A DNA stretch of 64,000 nt from Bradyrhizobium lablabi (GTDB lineage Bacteria > Pseudomonadota > Alphaproteobacteria > Rhizobiales > Xanthobacteraceae), in NCBI RefSeq assembly GCF_018131005.1, contig NZ_JAFCJK010000004.1, positions 62,001 through 126,000 of the forward strand, written 5' to 3'. Under the pieces are notes generated by a model. That model had not been told where the DNA came from, searched no databases, and saw nothing but the letters and a program-made list of their open reading frames with translations. Position numbers and translations under genes: made by a program. How positions within the stretch are numbered: the first letter of the stretch is position 1; each line of letters starts with the position of its first letter. Below, piece after piece: positions 1 through 9,280 of this stretch.

Positions 1-1255
1 TCGAGACGTCGCCGGTGTCGAAATAGCCGTCCTCGTCGAGGATATTGGCGTCGACCCGGAAGTAGGCCTTTGCGATCGCAGGACCCGAGACCTTGAGCCG
101 GCCGAACGTCTTGCCGTCCCACGGTAGCTCCTTGCCGGCGTCGTCGGTGATCTTCATCTGGACCCCGAAAGGCGGGTAGCCCTGGGTTTGCAGGACGTCG
201 AGCCGCTCCTCGCCGGAGCGTTCGGCAAACGGCGGCTTGAGCGTGGCGAGCGTGCCGAGCGGGCTCATCTCGGTCATGCCCCAGGCGTGGCGCACCTCGG
301 TGCCCATGTCGAGGAACGACTTGATCATCGAGCGCGGCATCGCCGAGCCGCCGCACACCACCATCCTCAGATGTGGCAGCGTCAGTTTGTTTGAGGCCAT
401 GTGATTGAGCAGCATCAGCCACACCGTCGGAACGCCGGCGGTATGGGTCACCTTCTCGGTCTCGAGCAATTCATAGACCGACGCGCCGTCGAGCTTCGGG
501 CCGGGCATCACGAGCTTGGTGCCCATCGAGGGTGCCGAGAAGGCGATGCCCCAACTGTTGGCATGGAACAACGGGACAACCGGGAGCATTGTGTCTGAGG
601 CGGAGGTGCCGAGCGCGTCCTTCGAGTTGGCCATCAGCGCATGCAACACGTTGGAACGGTGCGAGTAGAGCACACCCTTGGGATCGCCCGTCGTGCCGGA
701 CGTGTAGCACATCGCCGCCGCGGTGTTCTCGTCGAAGGTCTTCCACTGGAACTTGCCGTCGGACGCCGCGATCCAGTCCTCATAAGCCACCGCATTCTTA
801 AGCGTGGTGTTCGGCATGTGCGCCTTGTCGGTCAGCACGATGTAGCGCTCCACGCTCGGCAGGCTGCCGGCGATCTTCTCCAAAACCGGAACGAAGGTGA
901 GGTCGGTGATCACCGTGCGGTCCTGGGCGTGGTTGATGATCCAGGCGATCTGCTCCGGAAACAGGCGCGGATTGACCGTATGGCAGATCGCGCCGATCCC
1001 CATGACGCCATACCAGACTTCGAGATGACGCCAGGTATTCCAGGCGATGGTGGCGACGCGGTCACCGAGCTTGATGCCGTCGCGCTCGAGGCTTTGCGAG
1101 ACTTTCAGTGCGCGAGCATGAATTTCGGCGTAGTTGGTCCGATGAATCGGGCCTTCGACGGACCGCGTAATCACTTCGCGCGTGCCGTGGTATTTCGCGG
1201 CGTGTTCGATGATCCGGTGACACAGCAAGGGCCAATCTTGCATCAAGCCAAGCAT
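1..1255 (-). CDS. Acyl-CoA ligase (fatty-acyl-CoA synthetase family), 3' end outside window
   Basis: The reading frame opens at an ATG at 1255 and stays open to the left edge, giving about 418 residues of an ANL-superfamily adenylating enzyme. It begins MLGLMQDWPLLCHRII, which is typical of the FadD-like long or medium chain acyl-CoA ligases of rhizobia. The AMP-binding P-loop reads YTSGTTGDPKGV (near 680-715), and the later motif HAWGMTEMSPLG (near 245-285) matches the family A5 core. The visible end, YFDTGDVS, is the start of the hinge region, so only the C-terminal lid domain is missing. The enzyme activates a carboxylic acid to an acyl-adenylate and then to the CoA thioester; substrate chain length cannot be read here. 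An upstream GAGG-rich stretch (1259-1267) serves as ribosome binding site. Confidence 0.9.
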   Translation of the reverse strand, partial: MLGLMQDWPLLCHRIIEHAAKYHGTREVITRSVEGPIHRTNYAEIHARALKVSQSLERDGIKLGDRVATIAWNTWRHLEVWYGVMGIGAICHTVNPRLFPEQIAWIINHAQDRTVITDLTFVPVLEKIAGSLPSVERYIVLTDKAHMPNTTLKNAVAYEDWIAASDGKFQWKTFDENTAAAMCYTSGTTGDPKGVLYSHRSNVLHALMANSKDALGTSASDTMLPVVPLFHANSWGIAFSAPSMGTKLVMPGPKLDGASVYELLETEKVTHTAGVPTVWLMLLNHMASNKLTLPHLRMVVCGGSAMPRSMIKSFLDMGTEVRHAWGMTEMSPLGTLATLKPPFAERSGEERLDVLQTQGYPPFGVQMKITDDAGKELPWDGKTFGRLKVSGPAIAKAYFRVDANILDEDGYFDTGDVS

Positions 1256-1331
1256 ACGCGCGTCCCTCCTCGTTTCTTACGCAAGACCTGCCGGCGCCTT
1301 GAGCGGCCGGCAGCGAAGTAATGGAATTGAC

Positions 1332-2420
1332 ATGAACTGTAGCGCGGAGAAAGCAAGCCGAAAATGGGCCACCGGCGCGTTTGGTCGCGGGGGGGCGGCA
1401 ATGGTTACCGTCACGGCGGCGCTGCTTTGGCTTGGCATGCAAGCCGAACCGGCGGAGGCGGCACGCCGGCCGGTGCGCTTCCCGTGGGATGACCTGTTTG
1501 CTCCGGCTCCGTCGCGTCCGCGGGCAAGCCCGCATCGTCACGCCGTGCCCTTGCCGCGCCCGCGCCCGGCCGAGGCGCCGGTGGCCGAACCCGAGCAGCC
1601 AGCGGCGCGAGAGCAGGCGCCGGCGGAGGCAGCCAAACCGGCCGAGCCGGAGGCGCCGCCCGCGCCTTCGGCCTGTCGGCAGGCACTGACGGAGGCCATC
1701 GCAATCGCGCCCAGCATCCCCGACATCTATGGCGCCGGCGGCTGCGGCGGAGAGGACCTGGTGCGGCTTGAGGCGATCGTGCTGCCGGACAAGCGCAAGG
1801 TCGCGGTGAAACCCGCAGCGATCCTCCGCTGCAAGATGGCGGCCGCCATCTCCAACTGGATCCGATCAGACATTGCGCCGCTTTCACAGCAGTTCGGGAG
1901 TGCCATCAGCGACCTCGACAATTTCGACTCGTTCGAATGCCGTGGCCGCAACCGTGTCGCCGGTGCCCTGCTTTCCGAGCACGGTCGCGCCAACGCGCTC
2001 GACGTGCGAGCCTTTACGCTCGCCAACGGCAAATCGATCTCGCTGACCGACCGCGCGGTGCCGCGCGAGCTTCGCGAAACCGTGCTGCAATCGGTGTGCG
2101 CGCGGTTTACCACCGTGCTCGGCCCGGGCTCGGACGCGTACCACGAGGACCACATCCATCTCGACCTCATGGAACGGCGCAACGATTACCGGATCTGCCA
2201 GTGGAACGTGTACGACGCGCTGCCGCATGTCGCGCCGCTGTTGCCGGCCGAGCGGCCGGAGGAGGCACCGCCGCGCGAGGTCGCGGCCAAATCCGACTCC
2301 GCCAAATCCGGCAACGGCAAAGCCGAGACGGTGAAGTCCGACGAAGGGGCGGCACCGCGCGGCGCCGCCGGGACCGGGCCGCAACCAACAAAAAAGCGCC
2401 GGCATAGCCGGCGCCTTTGA
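1332..2420 (+). CDS. Extensin-like C-terminal domain protein, exported
   Basis: The protein has an N-terminal hydrophobic segment ending near PAEA, then a long Pro/Ala/Glu-rich linker (about residues 45-120), and then an extensin-like C-terminal domain (roughly residues 120-290). That domain contains conserved cysteines, the pattern GRANALDVRAF and the His/Asp pair in YHEDHIHLDL, which resembles metal-peptidase-like folds of this family. A low-complexity Lys/Ala tail follows. It is probably exported to the periplasm or envelope; the biochemical role of bacterial extensin-like proteins is not settled. I chose the ATG at 1332; an upstream in-frame start at 1299 would extend into the acyl-CoA ligase promoter, and 1401 is a shorter alternative. 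The stop codon lies inside a hairpin that probably terminates the convergent gene. Confidence 0.8.
   Translation: MNCSAEKASRKWATGAFGRGGAAMVTVTAALLWLGMQAEPAEAARRPVRFPWDDLFAPAPSRPRASPHRHAVPLPRPRPAEAPVAEPEQPAAREQAPAEAAKPAEPEAPPAPSACRQALTEAIAIAPSIPDIYGAGGCGGEDLVRLEAIVLPDKRKVAVKPAAILRCKMAAAISNWIRSDIAPLSQQFGSAISDLDNFDSFECRGRNRVAGALLSEHGRANALDVRAFTLANGKSISLTDRAVPRELRETVLQSVCARFTTVLGPGSDAYHEDHIHLDLMERRNDYRICQWNVYDALPHVAPLLPAERPEEAPPREVAAKSDSAKSGNGKAETVKSDEGAAPRGAAGTGPQPTKKRRHSRRL
2391..2418 (-). terminator. Rho-independent terminator for the L,D-transpeptidase gene, overlapping the extensin stop
   Basis: The 8-bp stem GCGCCGGC / GCCGGCGC (2396-2403 and 2407-2414) has a 3-nt loop. Read on the minus strand it is followed by a run of six T, so it suits the minus-strand gene ending at 2446. 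On the plus strand the stem is followed only by CTTTGA, which includes the extensin stop codon. Confidence 0.75.
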
Positions 2421-2445
2421 TTCGTTCGGGGCGTGTCGCGAGAAC

Positions 2446-3123
2446 TCAGTAGGCGTAGCCGCTGTTGCCGCCCTGCAAGGCCATCTGCGGCTTGAAGGGC
2501 GAATCCCCATGCTTCGGTTCCAAAACCACGACGACCGTGCCAAGGCCGACCCGGTCATAGAGATCGATGACATCCTCGTTGGTCATGCGGATGCAGCCCG
2601 ACGAAATCGAGGAACCGATGTATTCCGGCTGGTTGGTGCCGTGAATGCGGAACAGCGTATCCTTGCCGCCCGAGTAGAGGTAGAGAGCGCGCGAACCCAT
2701 CGGGTTGTCCGGTCCCGGCGCGACATAGGTGGGAACGCCGAGGCGCGATATTTCGCCCGGAGTCGGGTGCCACGCCGGCCACTCCGTCTTGCTGCCGATC
2801 TTGGCGATGCCGGACCACGCCATCGCTTCCTCGCCGACAGTGATGCCGTAGCGGATGGCCTTGCCGTCCCTCTGGACCAGGTACAGGTAGTGGTTGTCGG
2901 TATCGACCACGATGGAACCAGGGGCTTCCTTGCGGTGATACTCGACGATGGCGCGGCGGAACGGTTCAGCGATCGGCGTCTTCACATAGGTGGTTTTCGC
3001 GAGCAGTTCCTTGTCGCGCGGCTTGAAATTGGCGGTGTTGGTGGCCTCGTAAGTCGTGGCCTGCATGCAGCCCGACAGCGTCAGGCCGGCGGCCAGGATT
3101 GCCAAGGTAACTTTGAGCGACAT
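2446..3123 (-). CDS. L,D-transpeptidase (YkuD domain) lipoprotein
   Basis: The 225-residue product starts with a lipoprotein signal ending in the lipobox LSGC (Cys19). The YkuD domain spans about residues 75-205. The catalytic motif is clear: HGTNQPEYIG followed by SSGCIRM, with the active-site Cys in SGCIRM. Such enzymes form 3-3 peptidoglycan cross-links or attach proteins to meso-diaminopimelate in the periplasm. The gene stands alone, convergent with the extensin-like gene and divergent from the CorA-type gene. Its terminator is visible 30 nt downstream. Close homologues are numerous in Bradyrhizobium and Rhodopseudomonas, so the specific peptidoglycan role cannot be assigned from sequence. 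Confidence 0.9.
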   Translation of the reverse strand: MSLKVTLAILAAGLTLSGCMQATTYEATNTANFKPRDKELLAKTTYVKTPIAEPFRRAIVEYHRKEAPGSIVVDTDNHYLYLVQRDGKAIRYGITVGEEAMAWSGIAKIGSKTEWPAWHPTPGEISRLGVPTYVAPGPDNPMGSRALYLYSGGKDTLFRIHGTNQPEYIGSSISSGCIRMTNEDVIDLYDRVGLGTVVVVLEPKHGDSPFKPQMALQGGNSGYAY

Positions 3124-3458
3124 GAGTTCATTCCAATTGATCCGCGCTCAAAGGTGCCCAGATTGCGCCCCAAACGCCACGATTCCACTAATGGCATTAT
3201 TGCCGAAACCTGCCATTATTCCCACCATTTAGATGCCAGTGCCGCGCTGCGGGATGCCTTCTGTTGCTTTTTTGCCTCAAGTCTGCTGATGAGGTGGCTG
3301 CTTTTTGTGCAAAAGGGCAACAATTGCCCGTTTAGCGCCATGCCACCGCCGTCCAGCCGCCGCACCTGTGGATGGCCGTTAATGAGCCGGTCATGAAGCA
3401 CTTGCGAGAATCGCGCTAAATCCGCGGACTTCCATCTGCCCGCCTCGTGGAGTTCCCT
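3124..3458. other. Divergent intergenic region between L,D-transpeptidase and CorA-type gene
   Basis: This stretch of about 335 bp must hold the promoters of both flanking genes. It contains a moderately AT-rich core near 3190-3330. I see no convincing coding frame, RNA gene or operator in it. Confidence 0.5.
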
Positions 3459-4436
3459 ATGCTGTCGGTGTTCGTTGCCTCCGATTTTTCGCTCAAGAAG
3501 AGCACGCCGTCCGATCTGACGTCGCTGCCGGAAAACGCCGTCTGGGTCGACCTCGTGAACCCGACGACGGAGGAGGATCGCGCGGTGGAGCGGTTGGCTG
3601 GCATCGCGGTTCCGACCCGCGAGGACATGCAGGAGATCGAGATTTCCAGCCGCCTCTACATTGAAAACAGCGCGCGCTACATGACCGCGACGCTGATGTG
3701 CAATTCTGACTCGGACATGCCACGCACCACGGCCGTCACCTTCATCCTGGTCGGTCATCGCCTCGTGACTGTGCGCTATGAACTGCCGAGACCGTTCGCT
3801 TTGGTGGAGGCCAAGCTGGCCCGCACGTGCTCGCCCGGCATCACCGGCGAGATGGTGCTGATGGAACTCCTCGACGCGGTGATCGACCGCTGCGCCGACA
3901 TTCTGGAGCGTTGCGGGCTCGACATCGACCAGGTCTCGCATGACATCTTCGAACCCGAAAGCGAGCGCCACGGCCACGCCAAGCAATATTCGCAGATCCT
4001 GATCGCGATCGGCCGCAAGGGCGACCTGACCTCCAAGGTTCGCGAAAGCCTGGTCTCGATCGGCCGCCTGGTCACTTTCATGTCGGCGGTGATAGAAGGC
4101 ATTAAATGGTCGAAGGACATGCGCGAGCAGCTCAAAACCATGCAGCGCGACGTGACGTCCCTGACCGACCACGCTTCCTATCTGTCCAACAAGATCACCT
4201 TCGTGCTCGACGCCATGCTCGGTGTCGTCAATCTCGAGCAAAACAACATCATCAAGCTATTCTCGGTGATGGCCGTCGTCCTGATGCCGCCGACGCTGAT
4301 CGCCTCGATCTACGGCATGAATTTCAAGGTGATGCCGGAACTCGAATGGGTGCACGGCTATCCGATGGCGCTGGTCATGATGCTCTTCGCGGCGATCGTG
4401 CCGTACTGGCTCTTCAGATGGAAGAAGTGGCTATGA
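3459..4436 (+). CDS. CorA-family divalent metal transporter
   Basis: The product is about 325 residues. The long soluble N-terminal part (about 1-260) is rich in charged helices, as in the CorA cytoplasmic funnel. Two transmembrane helices follow, and the signature GMN lies in [11 protein letters not shown] at the end of the first helix, just before the short periplasmic loop. The C terminus ends in a basic stretch (WLFRWKKWL), as is usual. The predicted role is Mg2+ (possibly Co2+ or Ni2+) transport through a homopentamer in the inner membrane. The ATG at 3459 is preferred to the one at 3447 because GTGGAG lies a suitable distance upstream of it. Confidence 0.92.
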   Translation: MLSVFVASDFSLKKSTPSDLTSLPENAVWVDLVNPTTEEDRAVERLAGIAVPTREDMQEIEISSRLYIENSARYMTATLMCNSDSDMPRTTAVTFILVGHRLVTVRYELPRPFALVEAKLARTCSPGITGEMVLMELLDAVIDRCADILERCGLDIDQVSHDIFEPESERHGHAKQYSQILIAIGRKGDLTSKVRESLVSIGRLVTFMSAVIEGIKWSKDMREQLKTMQRDVTSLTDHASYLSNKITFVLDAMLGVVNLEQNNIIKLFSVMAVVLMPPTLIASIYGMNFKVMPELEWVHGYPMALVMMLFAAIVPYWLFRWKKWL

Positions 4437-4574
4437 AGCTTGTGCCAGCGCAAACGTCGCGTTTTGGGATTGCGGCGGCGTGCCTTATTTCCTCTCATAA
4501 AATTTGAGCGTTGCGCTGAACGTTTGGGCGAAATTTGTCTGCGATAACGCCCGCCTCGAAGCCGGAGGATCGCA

Positions 4575-4796
4575 ATGGTTGAGAAGATCATAACGCCACG
4601 GCGTAACGTCATCGACTTTGCGCGCTATCAACAGGACCGCGCACTCGGCAGGGTACGGGCGATCTCGCCCAGGCTCTGCCGTTTTTGTGGCGCTGCGCTG
4701 CTCGATGGTGAGAACGAAGACGAATGCTCCAGCGCGCTGAACGACATCGCGCTGCAGCCGATTGAGACGAAGCCGCGCAGGTTTTACGCGGACTAG
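4575..4796 (+). CDS. Small conserved protein with CxxC and a further Cys
   Basis: The 73-residue protein starts at an ATG preceded by CCGGAGGATCGCA, a strong ribosome binding site. The core CRFCGAALLDG followed by DECSS suggests a small zinc knuckle or redox site. It is basic at the N terminus and has no signal peptide or membrane segment. I know similar short proteins from rhizobia but no function. It follows the CorA-type gene by 138 bp and is probably transcribed separately. Confidence 0.7.
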   Translation: MVEKIITPRRNVIDFARYQQDRALGRVRAISPRLCRFCGAALLDGENEDECSSALNDIALQPIETKPRRFYAD

Positions 4797-4908
4797 AGGC
4801 AGGAGCCTCCTTGCATCATTGCATGTGCAATTGAAGCAATCCCGAGAAGAGGCCGCGGCGGCGGCCGGGATCGCTTTCTCCCTCCGGCAGTAATGGCCTC
4901 ATTCGCTC

Positions 4909-5661
4909 CTAGACGTGCTGGCCGCCGTTGATGTGGATTTCCGCACCGTTCACGTAAGAGCTCGTTTCCGTACAGAGCACGTAGATGATTTTGGCGACTT
5001 CGTCGGGTGTGCCCAGGCGATGCATCGGAATCTGCTGGTCGACGATCTTCTCGGTGCCGGGCGACAGGATCGAGGTGTCGATCTCGCCAGGCGCGATCGC
5101 GTTGACCCGAACGCCGACACGGCCGAAATCCGAGGCCATCTCGCGTGTCAGCGAAGCGAGCGCCGCCTTCGATGTCGCGTAGGCAGCGCCCGCGAACGGG
5201 TGCACGCGTGAGCCGGCGATCGAGGTGACGTTTACCACCGCGCCCTTGGCGTGCTTCAACTCCTCGATCAGGCCGCGGGCCAACATGATCGGTGCGAAGA
5301 AATTGACGCGGAACACGTGCAGCCACATCTCAACGTCCGTGTCCAGGGTGCCAAGCCGCGCACCACCACCACCCTTCGGCGAGATCGCCGCATTGTTGAC
5401 CAGCGCGTGCAGTTCGTCGTTCACCAGCCGTTTGCGGATTTCCGCGATCGCACGAACCGTGTCGTCATAGTCGCCGAAGTCGACCTCGATGTGATCTTCC
5501 GGTCCCGCGCCCCAGGGGCATACTTCCGGAAACGCGTGCCGTGAGCAGGTGATGACGCGCCAGCCGGCGGAAGAAAATCGGATCGCGGTGGCGTGGCCGA
5601 TGCCGCGGCTGGCGCCGGTGAGAAGCAGCGTGCGCCGCGGCGCGTTGGAAGGAGGGGACAT
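4909..5661 (-). CDS. SDR-family oxidoreductase
   Basis: This 250-residue classical short-chain dehydrogenase/reductase carries the cofactor motif TGASRGIGHA near residue 16, the NNAA motif (VNNAAISP), the catalytic YATSK at about 160-164, and the post-catalytic VNAIAPGEIDTS. The C terminus YVNGAEIHINGGQHV is typical of FabG-like members. It reduces or oxidises an alcohol/ketone with NAD(P)H; the substrate is unknown. The start ATG at 5661 is 24 nt downstream of the pdxH stop on the same strand, so the two are probably one transcript. Confidence 0.9.
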   Translation of the reverse strand: MSPPSNAPRRTLLLTGASRGIGHATAIRFSSAGWRVITCSRHAFPEVCPWGAGPEDHIEVDFGDYDDTVRAIAEIRKRLVNDELHALVNNAAISPKGGGGARLGTLDTDVEMWLHVFRVNFFAPIMLARGLIEELKHAKGAVVNVTSIAGSRVHPFAGAAYATSKAALASLTREMASDFGRVGVRVNAIAPGEIDTSILSPGTEKIVDQQIPMHRLGTPDEVAKIIYVLCTETSSYVNGAEIHINGGQHV

Positions 5662-5684
5662 GGCAGTCTTTCAGGCTGTCGTCA

Positions 5685-6326
5685 TCACGGATAGAGCCGC
5701 ACCTTCGCCCACGCGCCGGCGGCGCCCTCGCGGCGGAATTCGATGCGGTCGTGCAGGCGATAGGGACGGTCGTGCCAGAATTCGATGCGCAGTGGTGTGA
5801 TCCGCCAGCCGCTCCAGCCCGGCGGGCGCGGAACCGCGCCGATCATGTGCCTGGCGGCAACCTTCGCAATCGCCTGCTCGAAGGCGAACCGGCTTTCCAG
5901 CGGCTGCGACTGCTTGCTCGCCCAGGCGCCGATCTGCGCCTGCTTCGGCCGCGTGGCAAAATAGGCGTCCGCCTCGACATCGGTCACCGGCGAAACGTTG
6001 CCGCGAATGCGCACCTGCCGGCGCAGCGATTTCCAGTGAAACAGCAACGCGGCTTTAGGATTTGCGGCAAGTTCGCGGCCCTTGGCGCTCGCAATGTGGC
6101 TGTAGAACACGAAGCCGTCGGCATCAAAGCCCTTCATCAGCACCATCCGCACGTCGGGTAACCCGTCGGCATCGACGGTTGCGAGCGCCATCGCATTCGG
6201 ATCGTTCGGCTCGGACTTGGCTGCCTCCGCGAACCATTCGCCAAACAGGGCGAACGGGTCCTCCGCCGTGGTGAAATCACCCGATGTTAACGGTGTCGGG
6301 TGTTTGATGGAGGTGGTGTCGGTCAT
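5685..6326 (-). CDS. pdxH: Pyridoxamine/pyridoxine 5'-phosphate oxidase
   Basis: The 213-residue protein matches PdxH throughout. The FMN-binding strands read [13 protein letters not shown] and GFVFYSH, followed by [17 protein letters not shown], the segment WASKQSQPL, and the C-terminal signature [25 protein letters not shown]. It is a cytosolic FMN flavoprotein that oxidises pyridoxamine or pyridoxine 5'-phosphate to pyridoxal 5'-phosphate. It lies upstream of the SDR gene in what looks like a two-gene operon. Its 5' end overlaps the leader of the divergent surface-antigen-like gene, so the two promoters are tightly packed. Confidence 0.96.
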   Translation of the reverse strand: MTDTTSIKHPTPLTSGDFTTAEDPFALFGEWFAEAAKSEPNDPNAMALATVDADGLPDVRMVLMKGFDADGFVFYSHIASAKGRELAANPKAALLFHWKSLRRQVRIRGNVSPVTDVEADAYFATRPKQAQIGAWASKQSQPLESRFAFEQAIAKVAARHMIGAVPRPPGWSGWRITPLRIEFWHDRPYRLHDRIEFRREGAAGAWAKVRLYP

Positions 6327-6353
6327 TTCCGGAGTCCCGATTTGCGGGCGTTC

Positions 6354-6839
6354 GTGTCCGAGAACGCGTTGCTTGCCCTATATAGAATATGGGGACGCGT
6401 TGGCCTATCGCCGATCCGGCCGGCCGGCACGGTCGCGACACTTATTCTGATCGGCATCGGCGCGGGCGGCTGCAGCCTGTTGCGCACCGATGCCATCGCC
6501 GGGATGGACGATGGCGTGACCGGCTCGATCAGGCCGACGCGGGCAAGCGCGCCGGCGCCAACCGAGAGCGATCTCGCCTATGCCCGCAACGCCGCCTCCG
6601 ACGTGCTGACCAAGGGCGGCAAGGATTACAGCCAGCCCTGGGAAAACCCCGAGACCGGTGCGCGTGGCTCGGTGACGCCGCTGGCCAACGCCTATGCGGG
6701 CGAGGACGGTCGGACCTGCCGGGATTTCCTGGCAAGCTACGTCAATGGGACCACGGAGAGCTGGCTGCAGGGCGCCGCGTGCAAGGCTGGACAGGGACGG
6801 TGGGAAATCCATACTCTGAAGCCTTGGAGACGGTCCTGA
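6354..6839 (+). CDS. RT0821/Lpp0805-type surface protein, probable lipoprotein
   Basis: The mature part ([53 protein letters not shown]) matches the alphaproteobacterial RT0821/Lpp0805 surface-protein family. An N-terminal hydrophobic segment (about residues 20-38 from 6354) ends at AGGCSLL, which may be a lipidation site, though the -3 position is not ideal. The true start is uncertain: the longest frame begins at 6300 inside pdxH, while a GTG at 6354 or a TTG at 6369 avoids most of the overlap. I chose the GTG. No function is established for the family beyond outer-membrane or periplasmic location. Confidence 0.75.
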   Translation: MSENALLALYRIWGRVGLSPIRPAGTVATLILIGIGAGGCSLLRTDAIAGMDDGVTGSIRPTRASAPAPTESDLAYARNAASDVLTKGGKDYSQPWENPETGARGSVTPLANAYAGEDGRTCRDFLASYVNGTTESWLQGAACKAGQGRWEIHTLKPWRRS

Positions 6840-6985
6840 ATGACATGGCGTTTTCGAGCGAAAAGCAGGCGTCTCATGGGACGCCGAGCTCGTTGCAAAA
6901 ATGCCACTGAGCCCCCAAATGGTTGGTAGATGGGGCCAGCCGGTTCCGATTCCAGGACAGTTTTTCCGTGAAGGAGACGTGACGG

Positions 6986-7942
6986 ATGCGCGACCCCTAT
7001 GAGGTCTTGGGGGTGCAGCGGAGCGCCAGCGCCGCGGCGATCAAGAGCGCCTATCGCAAGCTCGCCAAGAAGCATCACCCCGACAACAACAAGAACGATC
7101 CGAAGGCCGCGGCGCGCTTCGCCGAAATTAATTCGGCCAACGAGATCGTCGGCGACGAGGACAAGCGCCGCCAGTTCGACCGGGGCGAAATCGATGCCGA
7201 GGGCAAGCCTCGCTTCCAGGGCTTCCCTGGTGGCGGCGGGGCGGGCGCGCGAAGCGGTCCGGGCGGCTTTGAGTACAGCTTCCGCACCGGCCCCGGCGGC
7301 GGCGCGGCCGGCGGAAGCTTCGAGGACATCCTCAACAGCATGTTCGGCAACGCCAGCCGTGCCGGCGCGCGCGGTGCACGGTCCGGCCAGTTCGAATTCG
7401 ATACCGGCGGTGTCGGGCTCGACCTCGATCTCAGCGTCGCCATGACGGTGACGCTGGAAGAATCGGTGAATGGTGGCGAGAAACGCGTTCGCCTGCCGAC
7501 GGGCCGCGAGCTCAACGTCAAGATTCCCGCCGGCGTGACCGCCGGCCAGCAGATCCGGCTGAAGGGGCAAGGTGAGACTGCGGCCGGTCATCCGCCCGGC
7601 GACCTCCTGATCACGGTGAGCATAACGCCGCATCCGTACTTCAAGGTGGACGGCAACGATCTCCGGATCGATTTGCCGATCACGCTGTATGAGGCGGTTC
7701 TTGGGGGCAAGGTCCGCGTGCCGACCCTCGGCAGCGCGGTCGAACTGTCCATCCCGAAGAACACGTCGAGCGGCCGCACCTTCCGCCTCAAGGGCAAGGG
7801 ATTGCCGAAGGCCGGCGCCACAGGCGATCTCTACGTCACGACCCGCATTATGCTTCCCGACGGGAACGATGCCGAGCTTGAGGCATTGATGCAGAAGTGG
7901 CGCGACGGACACCCCTATAATCCGCGCAATGATATCGGCTGA
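6986..7942 (+). CDS. DnaJ-class co-chaperone without zinc finger (CbpA-like)
   Basis: The 318-residue protein has an N-terminal J domain (1-70) with the essential HPD in KKHHPDNN, a Gly/Phe/Arg-rich linker (about 75-130), and then the two C-terminal beta domains (about 140-310) including SGRTFRLKGKGLP. The four CxxCxGxG repeats of true DnaJ are absent, so it belongs with CbpA/DjlA-type type II J proteins. It should stimulate DnaK ATPase and bind unfolded clients in the cytosol. The ATG is preceded by GAAGGAGACGTGACGG. A bulged hairpin 29 nt after the stop may end the transcript. Confidence 0.93.
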   Translation: MRDPYEVLGVQRSASAAAIKSAYRKLAKKHHPDNNKNDPKAAARFAEINSANEIVGDEDKRRQFDRGEIDAEGKPRFQGFPGGGGAGARSGPGGFEYSFRTGPGGGAAGGSFEDILNSMFGNASRAGARGARSGQFEFDTGGVGLDLDLSVAMTVTLEESVNGGEKRVRLPTGRELNVKIPAGVTAGQQIRLKGQGETAAGHPPGDLLITVSITPHPYFKVDGNDLRIDLPITLYEAVLGGKVRVPTLGSAVELSIPKNTSSGRTFRLKGKGLPKAGATGDLYVTTRIMLPDGNDAELEALMQKWRDGHPYNPRNDIG

Positions 7943-8448
7943 TCGCCGATAACGCGCACCAGACGCGAAACTGTCCTACCCCGGAGTCTTTCGGGGTAGA
8001 CAGCGGGCGTCGGGAACGCGCTAGAACAAGGAACCACCGTCCGATTCTGCGGCGAGCAGACCAGCCGGGCGGCGGATAAAGGAGTGCGGCCTCGAGAGGG
8101 GGACCAGCGCGGTACCAAACCCCAATCGAGGCCGCGTGCGCCGATCGGCGGATCGAGCGCAGTCTCATTTTCGCGTGAACATACGGTGCGATATTGAGAC
8201 GCGGTCGTGACGCGATTCCAGATTTTCAATGTCGGAATTGGGACCTTGAGTGAGGTATGATTCACTCTTTGCTTCGCCTCGGCCGGCTCATCGCAAGCGC
8301 AAGCGAGAGCACGCAAACTCGGCCTTGAGTGAATCACCAGTCCCGCTCAGCGAGGAAGCCAGCAGGAGCCCGGTTCCGCGAGTGGAACTTGTTGCAGGAG
8401 AGGTGCGCTCCGTGACGTGGTGGCGCAGGCGTGAGCCATCCCGGCAGC
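7943..8448. other. Intergenic region, no clear gene
   Basis: About 500 bp between two genes that converge. Apart from the hairpin at 7971-8003 there is only a loose inverted/direct repeat: CTTGAGTGA occurs twice (near 8246 and 8325) with GATTCACT between them. The open frames on both strands here have no recognisable domain. Confidence 0.5.
7971..8003 (+). terminator. Hairpin downstream of the J-protein gene
   Basis: CTGTC-C-TACCCC (7971-7982) pairs with GGGGTAGACAG (7993-8003), giving an 11-bp stem with one bulge. There is no T-run after it, so it may be an mRNA 3' stabiliser or attenuating hairpin rather than an intrinsic terminator. Confidence 0.45.
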
Positions 8449-9213
8449 TCAACCGCTGCTCTTCTCCATCTGGTCGTAGACCGCCTGTGCGATCTGGGTG
8501 AGCCGCGCACGGTCGCTCGCGCCGCTGACGACATAAGCCACGCCGCGATCGGCCCAGAACAGCGCGCCATCGTCGCCGCGGCTCGAGTATCGCATCTGGG
8601 TTGCCTGGGTTGCCGCCTTCGCGGTGTAGACCGTGAAGCGCTCGCCGGATGCGCTTTCATACATCAGAAACGACGCCGGCCCGCTCGGCCCTGGCAGCAG
8701 CCGGCCGCCGACCAGTTTCAGCCCGGCGAGCTCCGGCGCGCGGACATCCCAGCCGCAGCGCTTGGTCAGCCATTGTTGCAGATGCGCGCGCTCGCTGCCG
8801 GGCACTTCGACGGGATGGCGGACTTCGACGACGTAGAGGCGGTGTGCATCGAGCGCATCGAGCGTGAAGCTTTGGGAGACCGAGGGCGCCGCCGCGGCGC
8901 CACGCGCGATCCAGCCGATGCCGCCGCCGGCGACGAACGCGGCGAGCGTCGCGGCCACCGCGCCATAAAGCCAGCGGCGCGGCTGGCGCACCAGCCGCTC
9001 GATCTCAAGCCGCCTCGGCACCGCCTCGTCAAGCACGGAATCATAACGCGCATGCAGTACATCCGCCATTGCCCGCCACGACCGCACGCGAGCCGCTTCG
9101 TCGGGATGCGCCGCGAGCCACGCTTCGACATCGCCGCGGCGCTCAGGCGGCAGCTCGTTGTCGATGTAGGCATGAAGCTCGTCTTCGGTGACGGGAATCT
9201 TGGGATCGGTCAT
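8449..9213 (-). CDS. Anti-sigma factor, membrane anchored
   Basis: The cytosolic N-terminal part (VTEDELHAYIDNELPPERR, then WLAAHPDEAARVRSWR) is the usual anti-sigma fold that clamps an ECF sigma factor; the zinc-binding Cys/His set of ZAS domains is not complete. One transmembrane helix follows (about residues 85-105, ending GGIGWIARG), then a periplasmic domain of about 145 residues. It lies 67 nt downstream of the sigma gene and on the same strand, the standard arrangement for a sigma/anti-sigma pair. I chose the ATG at 9213; a TTG six codons upstream is also possible. The signal sensed is unknown. Confidence 0.85.
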   Translation of the reverse strand: MTDPKIPVTEDELHAYIDNELPPERRGDVEAWLAAHPDEAARVRSWRAMADVLHARYDSVLDEAVPRRLEIERLVRQPRRWLYGAVAATLAAFVAGGGIGWIARGAAAAPSVSQSFTLDALDAHRLYVVEVRHPVEVPGSERAHLQQWLTKRCGWDVRAPELAGLKLVGGRLLPGPSGPASFLMYESASGERFTVYTAKAATQATQMRYSSRGDDGALFWADRGVAYVVSGASDRARLTQIAQAVYDQMEKSSG

Positions 9214-9280
9214 ATCGCTTGTCTCTGTCAAATCTCGTTTTGGTATCGCTTGTGCACAACGCGAGCCGCTACGCGCCTCG

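Noticed and set aside
3216..4241. 341-codon minus-strand frame opposite the CorA-type gene
   Set aside because: Shadow frame; the plus-strand frame has the GMN signature and membrane helices.
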